Source of the DNA: Flabesymbios commensalis
Taxonomy: Eukaryota > Annelida > Polychaeta > Terebellida > Flabelligeridae
Direction: 5' to 3'
NCBI GenBank assembly: GCA_964017125.1
Contig: OZ024907.1
Location: forward strand, 24,924,476 to 24,988,475
Length of the DNA stretch: 64,000 nucleotides
Below, in pieces: positions 44,912 through 56,900 of the stretch (position 1 is its first letter; every line of letters starts with the position of its first letter). The notes beneath the pieces were generated by a model, which saw only the letters and a program-made list of their open reading frames with translations, ran no database searches and was not told the origin of the DNA. The position numbers and the translations under genes were made by a program.

Positions 44912-47900
44912 TCACTCTTGCTGTATTGGTGGAAGTTGTGGTCGTTCCTCTAGCTTGTCGTATTCCAAATAAAATTCTTTTGGTATTTTCCGCCAGTTTT
45001 GCGCATCGAAATAGTAGTATGTGCCGCGTTCATATGTTGATGTCTTGACTACTGGTTCCATTCCTGGCGCTCGTGTTATCCACACCCGCTCTTCTTTATA
45101 AAATCTCCAATCTCTGTTATATCTTAAAATAGAAATACAATCTACATCATTATCTGGTAAACCAGAAAATTCAAATATAAGTTTGAGAATCAGCTATAAA
45201 TCCATGTACGTTTAAATTGTATGATTATTCTAGGTGGACATATCCAATCATATCGACTCTTGGCAGTGAAAGTCTTAATTATAATTAATTAATTCATAAA
45301 CATTGCATGTTATAAATATGTGTGGCAGTGCATAAATGTGCATGATATTGTAAATAGATAGTGCAAATTGTCCCATTTTATTTATTGTGCATTTATATGG
45401 GCGGCCTCTATGCCAGCGACCATATGTGGTCTGAATGGAGGTATCCCAAACCATGTAGGCTTATTTACGGTTAAATGAACTTTCTATTTCTTCTTCTTCT
45501 ATATGTAATTAACAGTAATACAGACATCCCTGCCCTAATGTCTGCTGAAATTAACCTTTCTCCTGCTCAATTGATTGTTATTATTTTTCATTCGTTTGAA
45601 GTTGGAATTTAATTATTCGATAAACCGAGCATCTACCACAAATTTCAGGAATAAGTTTTATACACAGCCATTAGTTCTTTCTTTCAAAAAAAAAAAAAAA
45701 ATCGGCTAAGAATTGCAGGAGGTACATTTCTTACGGATTGTGGACAGACACCAGACAACTTGTGATGGCTTAATCTCATCACGTCATGGCCCCAATAGCC
45801 TAATAGCGACTGACAAACGGATAACAATAGACTGTTGACTGAGACCATACGCATATAAGTGCATGCAGTTTTATGGGTGTGGATATGGCTTCTTCATGAA
45901 AATTAGCTAAAGTTTATATGTATATAATAGAAATACTAGAAGATGCAACAACATTTAACTAAAATTTGCAAGAATTTGACAATGTATTCAACCTAAATTG
46001 TAAATAAACATTACAATACATACAACTCTGCTGCTGCTGCCAGTTGTAGAACATCACCTCCATTCATGTAGAAAAGGAAGAATAGTAAATCTTCACCATA
46101 TCGATTAAGCTTGATTGGAGCTAATTTATCGCGTATATACAAGTTCGTAACATATTCCGTTGGAACATGGAAGTCTACAACAAAAAAAGGGAGATAAATC
46201 ATCCATTCAAAATATGGCTGTGCTGCACACTTTTTTTAAATAAAAATAGCATTATGAAATATTTGTCATTGTGTTTGCAAGAGATTTAACCTAAATTTCA
46301 TAATTTTGCATATTATTGGTTTTGTTTTTAATGGAGTACTTGATAAAAATGTTGAAGTCAGATGATACTACTAAATTTTATGGAAATTGGTTTATTGCTA
46401 CAGGAGTTACAAATAAATAAACAGAAAAGTTCAATTGGTATTTTTTAAGAAATGCCTCAAAGATGGAGTACATGCTAGCACATCAACCCTTCACGTCTGA
46501 AATTTTATGACATTTTGCCATAAACTACACAACACTGGAGAATAGCTACAAAGTGTTATATACTATGGAAAAACTAAATATTTGCAACAACAAAAATCAA
46601 GATGGCGGATGCCAAGGTTTGTTTGTTGTCCAACGTTTTCTATCAGTGATGAAATTTCAACCAGATAAGCATCCCTGTAGATATTTTCAGGTCAATCCAT
46701 CAAAAGTACTGTTAGCAAGATGCCTGTCATCAGTTTTTAATAGATTCCTCCCAAAAATTATTCAGGACATCAAAAGAATTTCCCCAGGCAGCCGTATATC
46801 GTGTTGATGCAGTAACAGTTTTCAAGATAATGCGTCCTCGAGATAATCGGCGGGACATCTTAGAAAATGGCTGACTAATGGCCTGATAGGGGGAAAAAAT
46901 CACCCACAGAACTCCCCAAGGGTAGCCTATACACATGTAAATATAAAGAAAATTGCCCAAATAACAAGAGAGTATGGTGAATAATAACAGTAACGTCACC
47001 TGCGAAACCGAGCCAATGCCACATGCTTAATAAGTAGGAACAAGAGGACTGAAGTCCTATATCATCCCCCGCCATAAATTAGGCTAGACTTTTTGCGCTC
47101 ACAAATATTTCAAAAGTTGGTTTGTGGTGGCCATTTTAAATTTTAGTAAAATCACATGCACATTTCCAGATGGTGGGTAATGTGATTGTACAATGTGAAT
47201 TATTACTGATTTCAATTATTCAGTATTTGCGCCCACAAGAAAATATGAAGTTTATCCATGGCGGCCATTTTGAATTTCAGTAAAACCTTGAAAAAAATCA
47301 CTTGCACATCTCCATATCGTGGGAAATGTGATAGTAAAATTTGAATAATTTCTGACTTTAGGTTTTAGAGTTTTTGCAACCACAAAAAATTTTAGAGTTG
47401 CCCTCTGGCGGCCGTTTTGAATTTTGGTAGCATCTCTTAAAAATCACTCGCACATCCCCATGTTGCTACGAAGGTCATGTTAAAATTTCAAAAAGATTTG
47501 AACAATAGTTTTTGAGTTTTTGCGCCCACAAGAAAACGTGACGCTGGACGCCGGACAGAATCTAAAATCCCCCTTCCCCTACGGGCGGGGGATAAAAATG
47601 GCTAACAGTACCACGGTAACCTGGGTAGATAAATAAGCCATTACATTTTTTTTCAGCCATTATTAAACTTGTCCGAAACATGGTTATTATCAGCATGCAG
47701 AACAAATTTGAGGAGGATACCGTATTTGCTGGCCTATAAGTCGCACTGGAGTATAAGTCGCACTAGGCTCAAGATTAGGCTCGAACCATAGACAGGTCGC
47801 ACCGGCAGATATGACGCACCAGGCTCAGAAACAGGTCTGACGATATTCAAGTGTCAGGTGTCAGTACATTGGCGTTTATAGCAAGAGAAGAGGACAGAGT

Positions 47901-50900
47901 CAATGCTATTTAATAGCCTGGTAGACCGATATTAAAAGTCTATAATAAAAGTCTTTAATATATCGTTCAATGTACGTGAACATAAAATTTAGTAATTTAT
48001 TCGAAATTATTTCAATGCCATGTATAAAAGACAGACGCCATTGTTGTCCTTTCTACCTCATTAGAGAGCTCCCACTTCCGTAACTGACCCACACTCACCA
48101 GGTGGCGATGTCGAAAAAGGGCATTGATTCGGGTTATAGCCCAGTGAATACAAATTAATAATAACAACAACTTGTAGCGTATGTTTTTCGGCGATTTCTC
48201 AATCAATTCACAACCGATTTTCATGAAATTTAACAAGGGCTATTATCGAGTCCCCTGCCGAACACTGGGGAATTTTTATTGATAAATTTAGTATAGTTTA
48301 AAAGTTAGACCATCTGGCATGTAATGCAATTCATGGCTTAAAACTGATTTTAACTTAAACAGTTTATTGGGTTTATAGAGGGACGTCGTAATTAGAAATT
48401 TATGCTACTATATGTCGAATGGTCTAACTTTTGAGCTATAGATTATTTTGTCATGAAAATTTCATGCTATTTGTCGGGGGACCCGATAATAGTCCTTGTA
48501 AAATTTCATGAAAATCGGTTGAGAATTGCCTGAGCAATCAGCGAAAATCTTGCGCTACAGGTTATTGTGACTTCTACTAAACTCTATAGATGTGTTTATG
48601 CGGTAAATTGCTTGTGATTGTCTCGCCCCCTAGCGAATACTGACGATACTGTGACCGGATGCAGAGAAAAATGGCTGGCATACAAATGCAATCATAACAA
48701 ACAAACAGTCAAGATCTTTCACTAAAACATTCTATCTTACCCTATTAATCGTAAATTAAATACATAGTTTTTAAGCATTATGCATGCTAATTAATAATAA
48801 ACTAAATAACAGTCCCAAATGGTATTAAAACTGACATACAATGGCCTCAAACGATGATATGACGTTAGCGGTTCATGAAGGCAATCGCGTTATTAGGCCT
48901 ACGTGACAGAGGTTAGAGGCCACTTTAGATTTTTTCCAGCTGTCCTCGGCCGAGTTGAAAACCATAGAAAGGTTGCACCGGAGCATAAGTCGCACCAGCC
49001 TTTAAAAGTGGTTTTAAAAATAAAAAAGTCGGGTCTTATAACCCGGAAAATACGGTATATTGACAGCCTTTGAAGTTATTGCGCCCACAAGGTAAAAATA
49101 ATAAACGTAAAATGGTATAAGTCATGATAAATCAGCCATTAAAATTTTTTGTCAGCCATTATTGAACTTGTCTGAGTAATGGTTAAATATTAGAAACATG
49201 CAGAAAAAATTTGAGCAGGATACATTGAAGACCTTTGAAGTTGCAATACATTGTACGACCATGTGAAATCAAGCAAGATCAAGAATATTTTAACCTGTTC
49301 AACACCTACCAACGAGGAATCATATACCATATTTTCCCTATGTTATTTATTTCCAGAAATATGAAATAGTTTTACTGGACGGACGAACTCAATTCCAAAA
49401 CATCACATTTTCGATGACAGCAGGAGCTAATGAGGACACAATGGTGGAGAAATGTCATGGTTGCCTTTCATATTAGTAAACTTTACCTATATCTTGTGGT
49501 CGACATGTTGCGTCCTGCAGAGGTGACAGAAATGTGTTATATAAGTGTCTGAAAGCATATTAGAAGCAAGTGATAAAATCTGCACAAGACTAAAAAAATC
49601 AGTTTAGGGTCCATTTTAACAATAACCAAACGTTTACTTTTATACCCACCAATATATATCATGTTATTTAGAACTTAATTTTGATGGTTTGTAGACTTGG
49701 ATGAAAACAATATTTAGGAGCTAATTTGGACAAAATTGACAGTGAATTGGCTAAGTGTTATTTTATGCTAATTGTTAGCATAAAATAACACTTAGCCAAG
49801 TCACTGTCAATTTGTCCAAATTAGCCCTTAAATACAACAAAATGTTATCCTTAATAATTGTCCAATACTTCCAAGTACATTCAAGGCCGGAAGGGCCTAA
49901 TCACATTTGCATCTTTCAAACGTTTCAAGGACTATAAACCCTACCCTTCAATAGAACAGAAATAAATAGAGACTATGTGACATCTTACTCAGGTGAGTTG
50001 AGATTTAGTCCTAGTGTCGTGAGATCAATCCCCGGCGCTAACGCCACTAGGTTGGGGTCTGTTTCAGCTGCTCTGATGAACGTTAATAAACCAACCATAC
50101 CAAACTGATCAGTCACCATCTCCGGAGGGATATTTGATACCATACCTACAACGACAATACAAAGTGAACATAACTATGAATTAGAGAAAACTGTATTATT
50201 TTTCTGTTGTGTTTTTTTCTGAATTAGATATAGTTCAAATTCAGAAAAAAAACATGGTATACTAGATAATGTCCATAAACGCACGCAATGAGAATCTATT
50301 AGCTAATCATTTCGCCTAAACATTGTAAAATAGCCAGAATTGAAGCAGATTGCTGGAGTGCAGGAAATGGCACTCCTTAATTTCATCGAGGTAGCAAGAA
50401 GTGAGAACCTAATGGTCTGAATTACTGACACTGATTGAGGTGTGTAATTATTACGACACCCTTACCAGGGTTTCCCCCAAAGCGTCACGGCACCATGACG
50501 CTTTAATTTTTTACCCTGACGCTTCAGTAAGTGCCGTGACGCTTTAGGAAATCCCGTGACGCTTTTAACAATACCTTGATGCTTCCGTACAACATTGGCA
50601 TCGTGTTGCGATGTCCAGCGATATAGATTAGATCTTACAGCATTACATTGGCCTACTGCATTGCCGCATGGCAGTGCGTGGCTCATCTGTGCGCATGCCC
50701 AGTCGTCATATAATGTCACGTGGTCAGGCACTTTTGGCGGGTCTATCAGCATGTAGCTGGCTGCATGCGCCCAGCAAACACGATACAGTATAGTACGTGT
50801 AGTACGTTGATGTATTGTTGACTTAATGTTGGTCCATCGTTGGCAACGCTGGCTCAACATTAAAGCGCGCTGTTCCACCTGCCGTGTTTGCCGCGGTAGA

Positions 50901-53900
50901 GCATGTACGCCTGGTGTGTCACAATCCTCTACCGTGTCTACACGAACCCAACGTCAACACAGCGTAGGTTAGGCAATAAAGCGTCCTGGCTGAAATAAGT
51001 TGGGGTGTAACCTATGATATTCTCTGAAAGCAAAACAAGTGATGCCGACCTTGTTTGTGTTCATTAAAGACTGGGCCGATGTCACCAGATGCTTGTATTT
51101 AAACCAACTTGTTTCCTGGTATTAGCAAGTTCTGATGATAATCCAACGGCGTGGCACTGATCTAGTAAGGCCTAATAAATTTATCTCTATCTCAACCCCA
51201 AACAAACAGCATGCTATTGAACAGATCTCGCATTGACCAATTTCTGAAACATTACGTTAGGGCTGTGTCTAATGGTCTGAAGATTTTTTTTAATTCATTT
51301 TTGTGAATAGAAAGTGTAGGCTAGTCTATTGTTTGTAATTAATCACAATGCGATTTAATCCAATAGTTTTGTCAGACACGAATCATCTCAGGCCCCCATC
51401 CATTTCATGGTATTTCTCTATTATCATAGTTTGATACAGGGGCATAATGGACCACTAGACAAAGTAGACACTACATATTTCATTCGTCACTGCATAGGCC
51501 TCTAGTCCTATTTAAAAATAATTTGCTGTGTACACATGGTACATATTATGAGAAAATTGGTGGTCTATATTACAAGGGTTTTAAATGTCAAACTGGCACT
51601 TAGTTTTTATATATCAGGTCTACATGCAGAATCAGTGTTAATTTTTTTACAAGCACAAACAGTGGATAAAAATTACTGCTATAATAATATAAAGAGGTTT
51701 CTGATTAAAATTTTAAGGGTGAGCATGCCCCAAGACCCTCCAGACTGTGCAGCGCCTCGCTGAAACCGAGCCGCCAAGTACCATGATGCTTTATCATTTT
51801 TCTGGGGGAAACCCTGCCTTACTTAGAATAAGGTTTGCTTTGGTGCATAATCACACACCTTAAAAGCGAAGTCCTGAATATGAGATATTATCATCATGTT
51901 TTAGCTCTTACTGTCAACTCTTGTGCTGCTAGATCTGTATACATATACAGGTTCAAACACATATCAGACAAAATAAAATGCCCTATAAGCCATAAAATAG
52001 TTTGTGATAGATGCTCAGTTGATCAAATATTTCAATCTTGCAGATGTTTTTTTTTTCCAGTAATAGTATTATTTGTCGTCATTTGAAGCTGTTAGTAATT
52101 ATTCCAGCTTTAAATAAATGAAAATTTTGAATTTCAGTTAAATCTTGAAAAAATCACTTGCACATATCCATATTGTTGGGAATGTGATTATAAATTTGAC
52201 AGACGCGTGAAAAGTCTACATGTGGAGGCCATTTAGAACTTCATAGATCTTGAAAAAAATCAGTTACACATCTACATATTGTTGGAATTATTATTTAAAA
52301 AATTCAGTAATTTCTGACTGCTAGTTTTGACCTGTGGTGGCCACTTTGAATTTCGGTAGCATCTTTAAAAACTCACTTGCGTATGATCATCTCCATATTG
52401 CTAGGAATATCAATAATTCTATTTTTTGATTTTGACCAATAGTCTTTAAGCCCACAAAAAAGTGTGACAGATGCATGACATGTGGCAGATCCCGTTCTGA
52501 TTAGAATCCCCCTTTCCCTATGGGGCGGGGGATACAAAAATTGAGAAACATGAAAGAAATTCATAACTCGAGGTAAATGAGAAATTGAAGAAATAGTGAT
52601 GCATTTATGTATTGTTTAAAATGTGTAATTTCTTGAATCTCAAGATCTTTTAGTAAATAGGGTAAAATAATTATTAAACAGATAATAATAATAGACTGAC
52701 CATCTGGATGCGTCTGAATGCCTCTTTTTTGTGGCCCATTGCCTGTTTTGTCCATTGTGAATTTGTCCTTTAAGGCTTGGTCAAACTGGTTGTTCCCCGC
52801 TGTACTTGTAGCTGGAAATGGGTCCTTAAAAAATGTCCAGAATTACACATAAGATTAGTATGAAATGAAAGTGTATGTAACTGTTTTCCAAAGCAAAAAA
52901 TTTTTGAAGCATCAGCTGGATACGAAATAATTTGTTGTTTAGGTTAGTGAATGAAAAATACCATGCAAGCACTCAAATACCCCTCGGCTGATGCAGTGGC
53001 TCTCTATATGCCACTGCATCATAGCATCTATATATGTTTTCAAGGCAATTAATTGAAATTAGGAACGATTTATTAAAATTGATAAAACCAAAATGGCCGC
53101 CACAGCCTCGTTTTCAGTCTCACATGAAAACAGACAATACTAATAGACTCGCAGACCCCGAAAACCTATATATATACCAGGTTTCGAGGTGATTCTGAGA
53201 AAAAAAAGTTGAAAAAAAATTGCGGCCATTTTGATTATCGGTGGAAAGCTGAAATTCTAATCAGGTCATCTCCATACTCATGGGTAACTTCACATAAAAA
53301 ATTGGAGAGATCCAATAATTATTTTTAAAGTTATCGTGTTAACAAATTTATTTTTTAATCTTTGACCTTGTCCTTTGACCTATGACCGTGACCATAAAAA
53401 AAAGTGCCGGGAGGGGTTGAATATTTGCATGAATTATGAATTCCATCTGTTGCACCATGTTGATGTAGTAGCCAAAAAAGTGTGTGAGGCGGCGGAGGCG
53501 GCGGCGCACAAAGGGGACGACAATACCAATTCGGGTGCAACGGGTCGAGGGGTAAAAACTAAATGAACTACCATGTATTGCCGATTAGTCGCCACATACT
53601 GGTTAAAAACTGTACCCCAAACTTTTAAATTGATTTAGCGTCTATTTCAATGATTTTGAATTTCAGAAAAAGTCTGTTACAAACCGCATCCCAACTTTAG
53701 CTTGTATTGCAGGGCCGCGACAATTTTTCTCCCACAAACTCGCGTAGTTTAGCGGGACACTTGCTATTGTAATTACTCAAGCGGTATTGCTTCAGTATCA
53801 CAGTCATGCGTACAGACTATAACTATCTGCGGGGCACAAATGTTGCCAATCACGACGTATGCCAAGTGTGAGCCTAATCCTACATGTATAGCAAACATTC

Positions 53901-56900
53901 ATGACATTCAATGTTTTCTGTGAGCAGGTAGGCGACACAATGTCCCACTACACCTGACTACATACCTGGAAAACACAAGACGTCGGCCTAATGCTAGTTT
54001 AATGTTCGGTCAGCATCGCAGATGGCGGACCAACATTAAACCAGTATTGGGTAAATGACTCCTGTTTGCTTGTCTGTCGTGTAAGAACACCAGCGCCGCC
54101 GATGGCTTTGTTCTTCCTGTCACGCTAATTAGGGTGTTGTGGCTGACCATCTCAGCCCTACAGGGTCATATATTACATGTGGCATTAAAAAAATAGTGTA
54201 TACCATTATAATTCAACAATGTCAATTATTATATTTCGTTGGTATTTACATACTTAAATGTGTATGAAAATGTTTGGTTACATTTGAAAATTTTTATCTG
54301 TATGATATTTATTCAATCATCGTTGTTCACATTGGGATGCAGATGGTTGACAGCTGTTGAACACCCCGTGATAACTGGATGTTAGTATTTTGTTGCGCCG
54401 CCCTCTACATCATTTGCCCGACATTTAAGCAACATCGTTATTAATATCATTATTTATAAATATATCTAATTAGTTACAACTTAAATATAACTCATTTATT
54501 TTAGTGTCAACTTTGGGCACAGAAGGTTAATAGACTGAACAGTCAGGCGACAGAGCTCACAACGGAGATCATTTATATACGATCTTTGCTCACACTGACG
54601 CGCATGACGATACACGGTCTGTCAGTTAGTTGTCAGTCCCGGCAAACTCCCCTGATTTGGACACGGGAATCGTCATGGCTCACTTAGAATGCCTGCTTAT
54701 GAACCGTATCCTAAGTTTTGCTTTTTTTAGATATTTTACTAGACAAACTTCCAGTTATTAACCGTGGTTACTAACTGGCAATATACGGTAGACTTATTTA
54801 TGCACAGTTGCTGAACCCCCAACCCCCACTCACAATAAAGTTGGCAATAAAGTTTTAACAAGGAAAGTCTGCAACATTGATGGCTCAGGTGGTTGGTGAA
54901 TTTTAACGCTATAACCTTGGAAATTTTAACTCGTATTATAACCACAGAAAATAACAAATCCGCAATATAATCTTGCCAAGAATATGTGGGTATGGTTCTC
55001 AGTTCAAGTGAAATCAATACCATGAAGCTGCGCAGTAGTGGAAAACATATCAAACAAAAAGATTACAGCACTTACAGAACAAAATTTGATGCAAAGAACA
55101 AATGTTAGGTGTAGCATGTCGATCTTATGGTGGCTAGAAGATGTCTTCAAAGATAATTTTAGAAATAAAATGACTAAATATAAGTGCCTCAAAAGGGTCC
55201 TAAATGATCATTAATTGATATTTTACAGTGAGTGATGTTTTTGCACAACAAAAATTAAGACAGACGCACCACCCAAATTCCTTTACAGGGGGGATAGAAA
55301 TGACAGATAAGGTATGGAATATAACTTAGGTTTTTAATTGTTGTAGATTTTATAATAGTACATGTACTTCAGAATATAAGCTTGTAAATTAATATACTAC
55401 TACTTACTTGTTTCCGCGAAATTTCAGATGAACCTGATGTGGGAGGATCTGTGAAAAAAAAAAGTATTCAAATTTGATGTTTTATGGAATATCTTATAGA
55501 ATATTGACACCTGCAATAATCCCAAGAAACAGACTTTACATTCTATTAGAAACGATTATGATTACAGTAATATAATAACTTTATGCTGACATCGTAGACG
55601 GTGGACCAACATTAACCTTTCTAGCGCAGGGACAATCTAAAGACATCGGATTCTGACGTATAAGGACAATCTTTACAAGTCACCACGATCCCTGCACTGG
55701 AAGAATTAAAATATTTATATTGGTAATAGACCCAGACCATAGGTATTCAAATGAGGCGGAAATAACTAAATAAATAATCATTTCAAATTGAAAAAAAAAC
55801 TTTAGTCTCCATGGCTAAAACAACAAAATTCAGCGTTGTAAGGGTTAAACCAGCATTGGTTCGGGTATTTGATGATATCATATCATTTATTGCACCAAGA
55901 ATTCACATTTTCAGATGAAAAAAAATAACGTTTTCAGAGAGGTATAGTACACGAGTGTCAAGAATTGTACACAAAGACATAGATAGTATGCACAATACTT
56001 CAGTGTTTCATCTAGCTCTTTCTAACATGGCGCAGCGCCATGTTGCATTTTGTGAGCGCCATGTTGCCCTTTATGAACGCCATGTTGCCCTTCATGAATG
56101 CCATGTTATCCTTCATGTGCGCCATGTTGCCCTTCTAATATTCAGATGGTGAAATGCCTCTTTGAACTGTTGTTACGTCATATCCAACCCACCAATGCCA
56201 TTGTGACAATGAAAAACACCCCAGTAACTGATGTCGCGCGTTCATACCTATGACGCAATACCTGATAACGGCCTAAGTACATAGTGGTAAAACTTAACTG
56301 ATTTTGTTTATACCCTTAATTGGGGAGGGTGGGTGTTGGAAAAGCCTAACTGGGTGTCCGGCGTGCATGATAAGGTGCCCCTAATGATAGGTGGCGCCAT
56401 GCCCCTTCTGAATCCTGGATGAAACACTGTACTAGGTAAGGCCCGCTATAAGGTAAGTACATAGACTTGGTTTGGTGGGTGTGTATATGATACCTATGCC
56501 ACTTTGGTCATGAGAAATATCTGCTTACAGAGGAATTATAATTCATTCTATGATAAAAACAATATATCTGAAACTATTTTATGAATATATAAATTACAAT
56601 TAATATAAAAGAAAATATATTCGGATGAATGAACATTTGCCTCAGTAGCATTTTGTTATATATATGAACCCATAATATGAACCCATAAATAATCATGAGA
56701 AGCCATATGAGCATCAACTCTTTGAATAAAATGTAAGCATTATTTCGACCTATATATAACAAATGACAGGCAGCTAGAAGCAATAAAATAAAATAAAATA
56801 TACAATATAAAAGATTTGAACTCAAAAACAAAATTTACACTACAGGCTAAGGAAACCATAAAGTCCATAAGATCCATGAAGTCGCTGTTATGGATGCGAC

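Noticed and set aside
50462-50878. 138-codon frame on the - strand
   Set aside because: Runs across the end of the hAT-like element and a nested palindromic element; no transposase motifs.
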